This document shows, piece after piece, positions 49,165 to 61,029 of a DNA stretch of 64,000 bases. Origin of the DNA: Sinohyriopsis cumingii (Eukaryota; Mollusca; Bivalvia; Unionida; Unionidae); assembly GCA_028554795.2 (NCBI GenBank), contig CM068831.1, positions 65,252,982 through 65,316,981 on the forward strand, in the 5' to 3' direction. The first letter of the stretch is position 1, and each line of letters starts with the position of its first letter. Both the position numbers and the translations under genes were made by a program. The notes beneath the pieces were generated by a model. The model ran no database searches, was not told the origin of the DNA, and saw only the letters and a list, made by a program, of their open reading frames with translations.

Positions 49165-49315
49165 TGTCCTGGTGGCCTTAACAGACCACTCACATATCAC
49201 CTGTGTGAGATCCAGTCTTGACTCGACCACTACAGGTGTGTGAGAAAACTTGTCATTAACTTCCCTTGGGTTGGTGGTTCTTTACAGTGTTTTCCTGGGT
49301 TCATCCTCCATAAAA
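49165..49315 (+). mobile_element. SINE family B, diverged copy without tail
   Basis: The plus strand has gtgtgtgagaaaacttgtca, ggttggtggttctttacagt and ttcctgggttcatcctccat, the middle of the family B body; the head is weak. Confidence 0.6.
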
Positions 49316-49541
49316 TTTAAAGTTCTAAAAATCTGGATATAATATTCAAAGCATCTGAATATTTTCCTCAAACAATATTTACATGGCAAATACTTGGTAT
49401 GGCACATTTGTTTTTAAAATTATTAACATGAGATTCTAGGCAAACAAATCCGTACAAACATAATTTAAAAAAAATAATTCCATAACTAATATTGTGCATA
49501 ATGCTGTAAAATAGATGTTACAATATACTCTAGCAACATAC

Positions 49542-49718
49542 CTGTTACATTAAAGCTAGTCTGTGATGACAGATTGACCTCCCTTAGACCATAAATACTA
49601 TTAACATAGATGACAAATGACTGGTTATAGCCACCATCAAAGCCTGGTTCCCAGTACAGATTGACAGACTCCCATGTTTGGCTGAGTTTGGACAAGTTAA
49701 TGGGAGGATCTGGTGTAC
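49542..49718 (-). CDS. IgSF receptor exon: first part of FN3 domain
   Basis: Fifty-nine codons, phase 1-1, acceptor tctcag and donor ACAG|gtatgt. The peptide begins STPDPPINLSKLSQTWESV and continues NLYWEPGFDGGYNQSFVIYV, which matches the A-C strands of a fibronectin type III module (PxxP start, W in the B strand, GG-Y before the C strand). Several sequons (NLS twice, NQS, NVT) are present. Confidence 0.88.
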
Positions 49719-49843
49719 CTGAGAAATGGGAGGGAAAAGGTACAATGTAAAGCTGGAATGGACCATTTCCAAAACTGATATTTATCAAGGAAAAATAGCC
49801 CCAAACTGATATCATGCAAGTAATATAACCATTCTGATATAGC

Positions 49844-49845
<2 letters not shown>

Positions 49846-49914
<69 letters not shown>
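49846..49914. repeat. (GA)n microsatellite
   Basis: About 34 GA units with one interruption. The rest of the intron 49719-50286 shows nothing recognised. Confidence 0.95.
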
Positions 49915-49917
<3 letters not shown>

Positions 49918-50286
49918 TGCACTGTTGAGGCATAATCCTTAATACTTTTTATTTCATGTCTATTAAAACATGATTACCGTGTTAATACAACTATCAGAAT
50001 TCAACTGAAGTATTTTATTTTATTTTTAAAATACATCATCCATTGTGAAAATAAAATGTGCCATGAATAATATGTTATAAAATATACAATCTGGAGCTGT
50101 ACAAACAATCTGAAAATCTCAAATGTAAACTTTTACTGTATCAGTATAAGTTATTCTGACAAACTGTAAACACTATGAGATATACATGTATCTAATATCT
50201 TCAAAGAAGATTAGAATGAATGTCTGATCTAGTACTGTCAAGAGAAAATAAACTATACAGAAAAGACAAGGGAATGCAATGCTTAC

Positions 50287-50580
50287 TTTTTAAGCTAAGT
50301 TGTATCTTCTTCGTAGTCTGGCCAATGCTGTTGTTCACTGTACAACTGTATTCCCCAAAGTCCAATTGGGTAGTCCTTTGCAACCGCAGCAATCCCGCAA
50401 ACATAGCAATGCCATCCATCATCTTTTCTTCTAAACTCACCCTGTCTCCGCTAGTAATAGGTGAGCCTCCCTTTGACCAGTAGAAGTGAGGGGTTGGATT
50501 TGCTTGAGCCAGGCAGGAAAACACGGTCAACTCACCCACGTTTGATGCTATCCGACTCTCAATGCTGATCTGAGGGCCAA
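50287..50580 (-). CDS. IgSF receptor exon: complete Ig domain e
   Basis: Ninety-eight codons, phase 1-1, acceptor tttttcag and donor AAAA|gtaagc. The peptide starts FGPQISIESRI and carries VFSCLAQANPTPHFYWSKGG (B-strand Cys, core Trp) and later DFGEYSCTVNNS (F strand), ending KKIQLSLK. It is a whole Ig domain in one exon and the last one before the FN3 module. The NNS sequon is at the F-G turn. Confidence 0.9.
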
Positions 50581-51276
50581 CTGAAAAACAAGAGGCCCAA
50601 TGGGGCCTGATATGAATCACCTGGCTTACCTAATTTATCAGCACACCATTTCATTAAGATTTATAAGCTACCTCTCAAACTTTATAACATGATAATTTTA
50701 CCCATCTTACTATAATATGATAACAGTTCTATAATGGCACGTTTGATGTACGTAACCACTTGCTCATAATAGAAGTCATCCAAAATCAATTGGATATTTA
50801 TCGACTTTATTCGAAACTGGATAAAAAGTATAGTCTTTAGATCTAGAAGCATTGTCAATCGGATGCATGATCTCGAATATATGTACAGATATAATTATAG
50901 AACTTAAAAAAATGATAATATATGTTTATCTACCAAGTTGGAATAAAATTCAAGTGAAATTTAGTCATTCCCAAGTTGTAACAGGATCAACCAATCTGGT
51001 ATAAATTTACCGTATTAATGAGTAACTCCAGCTCATTATAAAACACATTCAACATGTTGATAATATCAAGGGCGTAATAAGATCTTATGACTATAATATA
51101 TACTTTCTTGAGTTTAAGTTTCCACTTGAGACTGTTATATCCCCAGCACCTTATCAGCATGCATATATGCACGCATTCCCTTGAAAAATGCATATAATTT
51201 GTAATTCCCCATAACTTTAAAAAAATTCTTTACATTTTGTTAGGATATCTGAAACCATGGATATCTCAATACTCAC
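50581..51276. other. Intron, nothing recognised
   Basis: AT-rich intron between Ig domain e and the second half of Ig domain d. Confidence 0.6.
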
Positions 51277-51402
51277 AGAGGACAGACACCTCAGTAGTCT
51301 TGGAAACAGGTGTGTTGATGGCTCCCGATGTGACAGTACATGTATAGTTCCCAATGTCCTCAATCCTCAGTTTGTTATTACTAATCTGCTGACGCCCTTT
51401 TC
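51277..51402 (-). CDS. IgSF receptor exon: second part of Ig domain d
   Basis: Forty-two codons, phase 1-1, acceptor tatgtag and donor CTCT|gtgagt. It contains LRIEDIGNYTCTVTSG, the classic E-F strand motif, and ends in a G strand with TEVSVL. It pairs with 53472-53699 across a 2.1-kb intron that carries the 35-bp minisatellite and a SINE. Confidence 0.87.
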
Positions 51403-51857
51403 CTACATAATAAACAATGTGAAAGTTTGTTATCCTCTATTACTTCTTGAGCATCCCACTTATACAGAATGGGTTTAAAGTCTTTGTATATTCATGGGAA
51501 ACCTAAAATCATATAACTGTATCCAAATATCTTTATAAAAGTATACTAAAAAGCACTGAAATCAGCATTAACAAAACAACATCATATATGATAGTTGTAA
51601 GTGAAATGTAATGTATTTGAAATGAAACAAACAAGTTCCAATAATATCAACATTGTACAAATTTCATGTATGTTTTGCATATTTAAATAATGCGTTATGT
51701 CACTCAGACCCTAACATGTACTGATATCTAGAAACCTCCAACTGATACTATTGCTGGCAAAGGTGTGAGCATCCTGTGATTTAAATTGTTTTTCAGACAG
51801 TCAGGCCTAATATTTGTCAACTATCTATACATCATATACTAATTCAAATCATCAGTA

Positions 51858-52105
51858 CATGAAGGGCCCCAGCTGGCTAATTGTCTCAAGTACTTGCCTT
51901 TACAGATCATTGGCATCTCAACTCTTTCCACATGGGTTTGAGTTGCAGGCTTAACCAATGTGGGTATGTGAGAAATCTGGCCAGTAGATTCCTGTGGGTC
52001 AATTGTTCTTCCCAGGGTTCTCCTGGGTTCTTCCTCCAACAAATAAACTGGCTGCATTGTGCAGCCTATTATGTGCAAAAATGGTGTTAAACCATAATAC
52101 AACAT
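51858..52105 (+). mobile_element. SINE family B, plus orientation
   Basis: Head ggccccagctggctaattgt, then gggtttgagttgcaggctta (damaged box B), atgtgggtatgtgagaaatc, ttctcctgggttcttcctcc, and tail gtgttaaaccataatacaac. Sequence 51403-51857 upstream shows nothing recognised. Confidence 0.75.
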
Positions 52106-52227
52106 CATCACAACTTAAATAATTTCAACTATTTTCCATGAAATTTTGTATGTATTAAGAATAAAACACCAATTTGTATTGTGTGTCAAGAAGAAATGGT
52201 ATAAAATGTGCTGTGCTTAATGAGCAG

Positions 52228-53310
52228 AGGTGAGGTCATAGGTCAACTCTCACTCATATTTCTCATCTAGTCATAGGTCAGTTCTCACTCTTATCTCTAA
52301 TCTAGTCATAGGGCATTTATTACTTTTATCTCTAATCTAGTCATATGACATTTTATCACTCTTATCTCTAATCTAGTAATAGAACATTTATCACTCTTAT
52401 CACTAATCTAGTCATATGACATTTTATCACTCTTATCTCTAATCTAGTAATAGAACATTTATCACTCTTATCACTAATCTAGTCATATGACATTTTATCA
52501 CTCTTATCTCTAATCCAGTCATAGGACATTTATCACTCTTATCACTAATCTAGTCATAGGACATTTATCACTCTTAGCTCTAATCCAGTCATAGGTCAGT
52601 TCTCACTCTTGTCTCTAATCTAGTCATATGACATTTTATCACTCTTATCTCTAATCTAGTAATAGAAGATTTATCACTTTTATCTCTAATCTAGTCATAG
52701 GACATTTATCACTTCTATCTCTAATCTAGTAATAGAAGATTTATCACTTTTATCTCTAATCTAGTCATAGGACATTTATCACTTGTATCTCTAATCTAGT
52801 CATAGGACATTTATCACTTCTATCTCTAATCTAGTAATAGAAGATTTATCACTTTTATCTCTAATCTAGTCATAGGACATTTATCACTTTTATCTCTAAT
52901 CTAGTCATAGGACATTTATCACTTTTATCTCTAATCTAGTCATAGGACATTTATCACTCTCTATTCTAGTCATAGAACATTAATCACTTTTATCTCTATT
53001 CTAGTCATAGGTCTCTTCTCACTTGTATCTCTAATCTAGTCATAGGAGATTTATCACTTTTATCTCTAATCTAGTCATAGGACATTTATCACTCTTATCT
53101 CTAATCTAGTCATAGGTCAGTTCTCACTCTTATCTCTATTCTAGTCATAGGTCTGTTCTCACATGTATCTCTAATCTAGTCATAGGAGATTTATCATTCT
53201 TATATGTAATCTAGTCATAGGACATTTATCACTTTTATCTCTAATCTAGTCACAGGTCATTTATAACTCTTATCTCTAATCTAGTCATAGGTCAATTTTC
53301 ACTTGTTTCC
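52228..53310. repeat. Minisatellite, 35-36 bp unit, ~30 copies
   Basis: The unit is atctctaatctagtcatagg then acatttatcactttt, with frequent changes (aatagaaga, ggtcagttctcac). It lies in the intron splitting Ig domain d, 170 bases from exon 53472-53699. Confidence 0.95.
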
Positions 53311-53471
53311 TAGTGTCTATTCCTATTACTTCAAGCATATCGTTATGGTGAATTAGATGCCTTATCACAAACAACTACACAAAGTGCATTACATCAGCAC
53401 AACAGCTAATTGGTTATATTCTAGTGCAAAATAGATTGCTTGTTTCACAACTAATGGACTGGAACATTTAC

Positions 53472-53699
53472 CTGTGAAAGACAATTGTGTGGTAACAACA
53501 TATTTGAAGCCAACTGAACTATTGCTAGTTTCTATAACATAATATTCTGGCATCAACGTCAAGTCCATTCCATCTTTGTACCACTGGACAGCTGGAAGTG
53601 GACGTCCCTCAATTATGTTTTTCAGTACCAGGACCGACTGCTCAATTGGGACAGTGACCTTTGCAGAGGGAGGAACTGTGATTGTTATGTTTGGGGGAG
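53472..53699 (-). CDS. IgSF receptor exon: first part of Ig domain d, B-strand Cys absent
   Basis: Seventy-six codons, phase 1-1, acceptor tttctag and donor ACAG|gtaaat. The peptide starts SPPNITITVPPSA and has the core tryptophan in AVQWYKDG. The usual B-strand cysteine is missing: the position reads LVLKNIIEG, with Lys where Cys is expected. The exon is otherwise intact and in frame. The partner cysteine is present in the next exon (51277-51402), so that cysteine is either free or bonds elsewhere. Sequons NIT and NSS are visible. Confidence 0.85.
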
Positions 53700-53829
53700 C
53701 TAGAAAGAAAAAAGTCCAAAAATGAATAAAATGTTGGGTTGGTAAGAAAATGAAAAATGTGTACTTTGCTGTATCATAAGAGTGTTTAATGGCTTTATTA
53801 AAGAAACTATTATTTATTTAAGAATAAAC

Positions 53830-54310
53830 TGCACAATAGTAAATTAATTCACAGTACCATAGCAACTGGTTGTCAACAAATCAGTGAACATAAAATAAAG
53901 CAACTGGTTGTTAACTAAACAATGAACTATATAAAATATAGGGCAACTGGTTATTAGGCAATTAATTAACAATATAGGGCAACTGGTCATTAGGCAATTA
54001 ATTAACAATACAAAAATAAGTCAGCCGGTTAACTATGCAAAAATAAGGCAGCTGGTGGTTGGTGGTTAGCCAATCCATGAACTATAATAAAAGCCATTTT
54101 GTTACCCATCAATTGATTAATTAGACAAAATAAAGCAGCATTTTGTTAGCCAAGCAATGAACTATACAAAAATAATGGAACTGCAACTGCTTATTAACCA
54201 GTAAATGGATCATATGAAAATAAGGCAACTACATGTTAACCAATAAATGAGCAAACAAAACAAAAAGTAAAGCAACTAATTATAACCCAACCAATTAACT
54301 ATATGAAATG
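53830..54310. repeat. Degenerate tandem repeat, ~40-bp unit
   Basis: Recurring blocks such as gcaactggttattaggcaat taattaacaatat and aaaataaggcaactgg. Very diverged. The remainder to 54818 has no recognised element. Confidence 0.65.
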
Positions 54311-54818
54311 AAAGCAAAAGCTTTGAAATCAAAAAGTATATTATTACAGACCTTGATTTATTAGATCAAGTTTATGAAATTTTTTCTAGGCTTTCGTTAC
54401 ACATATTTTCACGATCATATTATTTAAGGATTTCTGAATTAGTAAATAATGCAAACTTGACAAAAAATTATAATTTTGGAAACTACTTATTCTTAAACTT
54501 TATACAATGCCTCCACTGAGAAAATATTTATATTTAAATTCTGCAACCTTATACTAGTATTGTGATAAATAGAAAACTTCTGATCAAAGCATTAAAGAAC
54601 AGAATATGTATATGGAAAAGAAATGTTCAGGATTTTACACTCTACTACAGCAATAATCTATATAGAAAAATCCCTATATTTTTACTCATATGATACGTTC
54701 TGAGCACAACCTGCAACATATAATTTGACAACACATATACTTTCTCTTTATCAAAATAAAAAGCAACATGTATAATATAATATGACAATTAGTCTACAGC
54801 CATCTTTCAATAGCTTAC

Positions 54819-54998
54819 AATTAACTTCCAACATAATGGTGGCTGACTGTCCAGTTCCCATCAGATTCTTTGGCATACACGTGTAGTTACCATTGTTTTC
54901 AAGCACAGCGTTATTGATCTGATATAAGGGTGATGGGGAACTCTGAAGGATTTGACTGTTTCCAACCTTCCGCCACTCAAAAACTGGTTCTGGGTAGC
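54819..54998 (-). CDS. IgSF receptor exon: second part of Ig domain c
   Basis: Sixty codons, phase 1-1, acceptor catgtag and donor AATT|gtaagc. It carries the core tryptophan in VFEWRKVG and the F-strand motif ENNGNYTCMPKN, and ends ATIMLEVN, a typical G strand. With 55381-55467 it makes a standard adhesion-type Ig domain. The NYT sequon sits at the F strand, as in the neighbouring domains. Confidence 0.88.
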
Positions 54999-55380
54999 CT
55001 ACATGGAAAAATGAAACATTAGGGATTTAATTTAATACTGTTGGTTTGCTTTCTGTGGAAACAACTTGTCCAGTCCAATTAGAAAAAATATTTCCTTACA
55101 AAATAATTTTTTAAAAATTTAATTGAGGATACTAAATAAATTTATGAAGATGATTTACAAGAAGCAAAAGAAGTGAATTAATGGAGACTATCCCTGTCAA
55201 TGTAATTATACTCTTTGCATAGTAAGATGAAGGGGAGGTAACTCAATTTACTGGCCACAAGATGGATATTTTATTAAAATGGGTTGTTAATAATGATTAA
55301 GTAAGTATTACATCCTCCTTAGAAGTGGCTGGCTTTCCATGGAACAAAACTGAAATCATACCCAAAACTTCTAAATTTAC

Positions 55381-55467
55381 CTGGATCAGAAACTGTGCAT
55401 CTTAAGGACACAGCACCTCCAACCAAGACTGAAGAAACAGGGGTAATGGAGGCTCTTCCAGGAGGAT
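55381..55467 (-). CDS. IgSF receptor exon: first part of Ig domain c
   Basis: Twenty-nine codons, phase 1-1, acceptor tttacag and donor CCAG|gtaaat. The peptide begins YPPGRASITPVSS and has the B-strand cysteine in VSLRCTVSDP. The tryptophan and second cysteine are in 54819-54998. It is small for an Ig half-exon because the intron falls just after the C-strand loop. Confidence 0.85.
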
Positions 55468-56518
55468 CTGTAAAGTACAATGTTGACAATTAAAACCTGA
55501 CCTTCGTAAAACATTTATTCAATGCATTTTAAAAATATGAGGAAAAAATTAAATTGTCAAACAAATATTCTCCATCAAGGAATTAATTTTAGATAAAACA
55601 ATTTCCCTGTCAACTTTTGAGAAATATTAATATATTTAAGTTTTCACTTTATCATTCACTTTATCATTTTTTCCTTTGACATTTAAGTTCTTTGTTGAAA
55701 AAGGCAGTTTTGTGACATTTTACAAATGTCCAACCACTTTAATTAAACAATTAGGCAAAGAGAATGTAATTATTTACAGACTGAATATTTTAGCAATAAT
55801 TGAAAGAAATTAAACAAAGAAAATTATGGAAATTTCACAAAAATTCATGGACCACAATATTTTGCATTGTCAAGTAAATTAATATAAAGAAGGACATATA
55901 CCAATAAAAAAAATAGCTATTAAGTTAAGGGAACTTAGCCTTGTTATAAGAAATTAAACCATTTATCGAACATAATTGTGTTGTGTTCAAAACAGGGGTT
56001 TTTAATCGGTGCTCAGTGCTCTATGAAATTAACAAATTTATCAATTTTAACTCCATTGTCAGAAATTCCATGACTTTTCCAAAACTCTACAAGGTTTTGA
56101 GAAATTCCAAGACTTTTCAAGGCCCTTTAAATCTATTTTTGAAATTGTAAAATTTTTCTAGGATTCCAGTACTTGCAAGAACCCTTGCTAGGATGACACA
56201 GGAAAGAGTAGAGATTCTAGCATATCTGGATAGAAACTTTAGGAACATAGTAATATTATTCCCATGGTTGAGTTGAATATGGTCACTGAATTGAAAGACA
56301 TATGACTTTCAATAAGATTAAAGAAAAATTGTTAACACCGATGTTGCTATGGAAAAGTGACATCAGTTATTGCCAGTAACAGACCAGACAAACTAAGATA
56401 AACTAGATCTGAATTTTCTACACTGTAATCATGAAGGCACAGTTACAGGCCACACAAAACTTAAATAAACAAGACCTGAAGTCTATTTGGTCTACACTCA
56501 TAATGGCACTATACTTAC
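55468..56518. other. Intron, nothing recognised
   Basis: AT-rich; a short repeated phrase around 56065-56130 (ccaagacttttc / ccatgacttttcc). No element recognised. Confidence 0.55.
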
Positions 56519-56791
56519 ATTGCACTCTGACAGTTGTTGTACCACTTGTGCTGATCTCTTCAGGTGCACTACCTGAGGGCTCCAGTTTATTTTTAGCTGT
56601 ACATGTGTAATTTCCAGCAAATCTTTGGGTTGCCTGAAATACAAAGTTGGGACCATCCGCCATCATGGTTTTATCCACATTCTCCCACCGAACCTCAAAA
56701 GCTGGTGGATATGCATCTACTAGACAGGTGATGTTGACGGTCTGAGAAATGTTGACGATGACCTCAGATGGAGTTGTAACTACAGGTGCAT
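56519..56791 (-). CDS. IgSF receptor exon: complete Ig domain b
   Basis: Ninety-one codons, phase 1-1: one whole Ig domain in one exon. The acceptor is cttgcag and the donor is CAAT|gtaagt. Residues in order: VNITCLVD (B-strand Cys), VRWENVD (core Trp), then FAGNYTCTAKN (F-strand Tyr-x-Cys). After the F strand there is a long, Ser/Gly/Glu-rich F-G loop (SGSAPEEISTSG) before TTTVRVQ. Sequons NIS, NIT and NYT are present. The fit is to a C2/I-set adhesion domain. Confidence 0.9.
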
Positions 56792-56916
56792 CTGCAAGAA
56801 ACGGAAAAATAAACGTAAATAGGTCTTAATTACACTTATGTAAAATAGTCTTTGTAATTTCTTTAATCATTACAGAAGAAAAATACCTTTAAGGCATTTT
56901 CTTTAAATGGTAACAA

Positions 56917-56960
<44 letters not shown>
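56917..56960. repeat. (TTA)n microsatellite
   Basis: About 14 TTA units. Confidence 0.95.
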
Positions 56961-58794
56961 CAATAATAACATTATTGTATTATTATTGCTGCAAAACCTC
57001 GAAAACCCAAATCCCCCAGAACAACAGAGAATGTTCAGATTTGATAGGTTTTTGATTTATCAAGGTTGTTTATTTTCCCCTAAGAATGAGATTTATTCAT
57101 ATCTAAACTCACACAAAAATATTGATATATATTTGGACAAAACATTAATAATCAGGCAATTTTTAAAAACAGGTATTTTTTATATAATTAGGATATCAAT
57201 CAATATGTATATGCTATGTTTTTTTATTATGTTCTGCACGACTTTAACCTATCTAAAAACTAAAGGCTGGCCACATGTTCAAATAAGTTTACATTTTATG
57301 AGGTTTATTTTACTGTACAACTGACATTGGCAAACAAAAAACACAGTAATATAGTTTGGGTTTACTGAGTTAAAGAATACTAGTTTGGGTTTACTGAGTT
57401 AAAGAATACTGTTAATAAAGAAGGAACAACTACAGATCAGAAACATGACTGGTTTCAAGATGATTTTGGTTTCTCGAGCTTTCACTGTATTATGGTAAAT
57501 CTGTAAGAAGCAGAAAGTACTTATCAAAAAACTTTTCTTCTCATGATGAACCAAAGAGATTTTTAAAAATCATAAAAGTTTCAGCACTTTACTCAACTTT
57601 TTATAGCAGTCCTAATGGTGTTATTTGAAAGTCTTAATGGTGTTATTTGAAAGTGTTACATTAACACCAACTTAATCAAATGTGATGAACTTATGAAAGG
57701 TGAATGCCATATCATAAAGTGAATTGACCAGTGTTCATGTGAAGATAAAGCAAAAGTCAAAGCCCCAGATCTGTTGCTGTTTTATATACCACAGGGATAT
57801 GCTGTTGCTGTTTTATATACCACAGGGATATGCTGACTCTTGTTAAGATTGTGCATAATAACTGAAGGTGCAAGAAACAATAAAAATTAAAATACCCATA
57901 TTTCTTCTTTCCTTTTGCAATGAACGATCTGTGACGAGTTATTTCATTTGTACTTTTATTTGTTATAGTTGAAAACTAGTTAATAACCACCTTTGCATTT
58001 GCTGCGGGACTGGCGTGTTTTGTAGACTGCTAATTTCTATTTCTAAATGTCAGTAAATCATGTGCTAAGTAAGTCATGCTGAAGTTGAAGGCTTTTTGCT
58101 TGTGAAAATCCACAAAAACAAATCTGTTTATTCGGTGCATGTAAACACCTGTAACAATTTACTTTATACATGAACTCTGAACCACAGTCGTTATTGTGTG
58201 TATGGATTAATTTGGTTACTGACCGTTATGCTATTGGAATGGGATTATGCTATTACTACAGTATTGATTTGTGTTACTGTCCACTACTAAAGCAGCTACT
58301 GTAAAGGTTTTTTTACTTTTTCTAAAGTATGGTTTACAATATAACTTTCTCTGGTAACTTAATGGTAACAGATAAACCATTTTTAATGAGACTGGTTGAT
58401 TAGCATTTGTACTGGTAATATTTGGCCTTGTACCAACTTTTACCACCCATGTTAGTACAAGGTACTGGTAATTGCACAACCGTTGTGGAATGTTTACAGA
58501 TGAAACAAAAGTTGACATTTGATATAGCTCAAATAAAAGAAACCATTTTTAAGTCTACTGATTATATCTCAAATCACAAAATATTTGCGAGTAAAAAAAA
58601 TCAAGTGAATTTAGCAAGTGAACTAATTTGTCTCTGAAATTTAAATATTGTATTCAAATTATAATTTGCATGACAAAAAATCATAATGTATAAGCCATAA
58701 AACAATCACCATCGAGACAGATTATATATTAGTTCCCACCATTTAAAATTTACTTAGAATTCTACCTTCAAATCCATCATTGTCTGCAGTACCA
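56961..58794. other. Intronic sequence with two small tandem duplications
   Basis: Two copies of tagtttgggtttactgagtt aaagaatac (57351-57408) and two of ctgttgctgttttatatacc acagggatatg (about 57770-57832). No gene recognised. Confidence 0.6.
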
Positions 58795-59062
58795 TTTCTA
58801 CTTGCTTATAAGTACCATTTAAGTACCATCATTACAGTACCATATATACCAGCTAATAAGTCATAGTCAACTGCAAACTGCACACACCCATATCAGCCAT
58901 CACATAATGTGCCATCAAATTTGGGTTTATGCAGTTTGTTAGGCGTACTCAATGAAACACACAACATAGACCTGATCCACTGGCGTATAATTTGACAGCA
59001 GATTAGGGTCTATTTTGCTTGCAGATTGATTCAACTTACAAGTGAGTAATTATGGTAATTCA
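58795..59062. mobile_element. Palindromic MITE-like element, copy 9
   Basis: Arms catagtcaactgcaaactgc and ttgcagattgattcaactta; internal cagccatcacataatgtgcc; centre gtttgttaggcgtactcaat. Confidence 0.65.
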
Positions 59063-59371
59063 TGTTGCTGGACATCTGATAATCTCTTGCATTGTAATAA
59101 GATTATATTCCATTTCATTTACATAACGAAGCACCATAACATGTCACTTTTGTTTATACAGTGTAAATAAAACCAAGCATTCTATTTTCATGATCTCCAA
59201 AATTTTATTTCAATAAAATGCTAAAATTTAAGATTTACTAATGCTAAACCATGATGATAATGTGTGATCCAGCTCAAATTTCACTCTTAATACTGGTAAG
59301 GACAAATTAAAAAAGTGATCACTGGCAGATAAGTTTGTAAAGTTCAATCTGATCTTGTGCTAGGTACTTAC

Positions 59372-59500
59372 ATATCACATAAAGAGCTGTGAGGTTAGAC
59401 CTAGTCTGGCTCTGGTTATTGATTGTGTTGGTGGCTGTACAAGAATAGTTCCCTGTATCACTCTTACGGGCTGTGCTGAACTCCAAAGTCTTACCGGTGG
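59372..59500 (-). CDS. IgSF receptor exon: second half of Ig domain a
   Basis: Forty-three codons, phase 1-1, with acceptor ttccag and donor ATAT|gtaagta. The peptide has the F-strand signature DTGNYSCTATN, which supplies the disulphide partner of the cysteine in 60816-60953. It carries N-glycosylation sequons NYS, NQS and NLT. The C-terminal TALYVIY leads directly into the next Ig domain (APVVTTP). An intron inside an Ig domain is common in nephrin and Echinoid type genes. Confidence 0.87.
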
Positions 59501-59869
59501 CTGGAATGAAGTATGCATGCTATTTAATACTGATAATGATGAGGAAGATGATAACAGCAATGACAAGATCAATATTCACATGACTATTCCAAGTATTTAT
59601 TGGTTTTTTAAATGTCTGTTAATAAAGTCACATGCATAAAATGTAACTGTACATATATATACTACATATTTAGTAACATGTGTTTGAATGTTACCAATAT
59701 AAAGAAAATGAATTATTTGGAAATATTCTATGCCTTTTCATGCTTTGAAAACAGAAAACACAAAATAACAATTACATGGAAATTTTAATTAAAACAGCCG
59801 ACTTTTGTCCCAAATGTGTTTTATGGTTACCTTCTTATTATCCCTGTTATCATGATCAAAATATTGCAA

Positions 59870-60140
59870 TGACAATTACTATTGGGCTGTCACGATTCAC
59901 GTAATTACAATTCATCATTGGGATGTCACAATAATTATTACTACAATAATTATGAGTAGGCTGTTGTGATAATGATAATCAGTATTATTTAAATTGTTAT
60001 ACACATTATTATAATATTTTTATTCATTGGCTGTCATGATAATCATGATTACAATTATTGTTATTTGGCTGTGTTAATTATGGTTAAATTAATTATTATT
60101 GGGCTGTCATGACAAATGTTATTACCATTAGATCTATTTT
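59870..60140. repeat. Degenerate AT-rich repeat with ggctgt motif
   Basis: Seven spaced ggctgt(c/t)... blocks followed by a/t-rich attacaattattatt-like runs, roughly every 35-60 bases. Nothing else is recognised between exons 59372-59500 and 60816-60953. Confidence 0.6.
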
Positions 60141-60815
60141 TGGGCTGTAATAATAAAAAAAGAACATTGCACTACAAAGCTATTCTCTACAGAAACTGCA
60201 TTTACAGGAAGAAGTCAGTCGCTTCAAAAGTTATTACCAATTTAAGAAGCATTTCATCTCTTGTCATGAACATTTACTATTTTCAAACTCACAAAACTTT
60301 TGTATGTGCACAATTTAAAATATTTGTTGTTTCTAAACTACAATATCTGCTTGTAACCATGGCAGAGCTAGTACTGGCAATAAAGTGATAGATTTTATAT
60401 TTCTTCAGGGTTCAAAACAGCAGTCAAGTGATGGGCTCAGGGTCAGAAACAGTAGTACACATATGGACCTTGTGACATAATGCAATACAACTATGGACCC
60501 TGTGATATAATGCAGTAGAACTATGGACTCTGTGACCAATATTAAACCATTGTACTTAAAATGGTCTCTTAAAGGACTTACAGAATGAGTTAAAAATTAT
60601 CATTTCACCTTCACCCAGCACATACAGCTGCACTGATCAAACTCTGAGTAATTCTCATCAAACTAGTTTAATTCATAACTTGACTGGCAGCTAAAGGCCC
60701 CAAATACCAAATACCACATTATAACCTTATGTACATGTTATCAATTAACAATTGGGGCACTTTCATATATGTTCCATTTTCTTTCTATCTCTAAATCTTT
60801 TATTGCTACACATAC

Positions 60816-60953
60816 CTTGCAACAGAGAGCCATTTTTTCGCCATTGTACTGTGGCTACAACAGGGTTGGAATCGACTACACACTCCAGTTGGGCTCGCTG
60901 GTTGAATTTGACATAGTAAGGAGCATGGGGAGCAAAGTTTATGTAAGGAGCAT
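60816..60953 (-). CDS. IgSF receptor exon: first half of Ig domain a
   Basis: Forty-six codons, phase 1-1. The acceptor is atttcag and the donor is CAAG|gtatgtg. The peptide starts APYINFAP and contains the B-strand cysteine in QLECVV and the C-strand tryptophan in VQWRKNG, the two anchor residues of the front half of an Ig fold. The second half is in the next exon, 59372-59500. The exon needs a preceding exon ending in one base, which I do not find up to 64000. This is the most N-terminal piece of the receptor that can be read here. Confidence 0.85.
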
Positions 60954-61029
60954 CTGAAATATAAAACCTAAAATAATTCCTGAGGTATACAATGCTTAAT
61001 AACAGTTTTTGGAAGTATTATATGAACAC

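Larger units (their letters stand above)
236..60953 (-). other. Gene model: IgSF adhesion receptor (5 Ig + FN3 + Cys4 domain + TM + tail), open at both ends
   Basis: Fifteen exons read on the minus strand, 60816-60953 down to 236-376, join in phase with GT-AG borders and give 826 codons. All exons but two are phase 1-1, as is usual for shuffled extracellular modules. Ig domains show the WxK/WRK core and D/E-x-G-x-Y-x-C motifs; an FN3 module follows, then a four-cysteine segment, a hydrophobic membrane span followed by CKRRQR, and a tail with YENQ and NPHY. About fifteen N-x-S/T sites lie in the ectodomain, as expected for a cell-surface glycoprotein. Nephrin-type proteins (8 Ig + FN3) and Drosophila Echinoid (7 Ig plus FN3-like) have similar order, so a cell-cell recognition role is inferred. 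No signal peptide or stop codon is in the window: further Ig exons and the first exon probably lie beyond 64000, and the end of the tail lies below position 1. Confidence 0.85.

Noticed and set aside
49003..49243. Open frames on both strands of about 75 codons
   Set aside because: They overlap a diverged SINE B fragment and lie in an intron, with no splice signals in a compatible phase.
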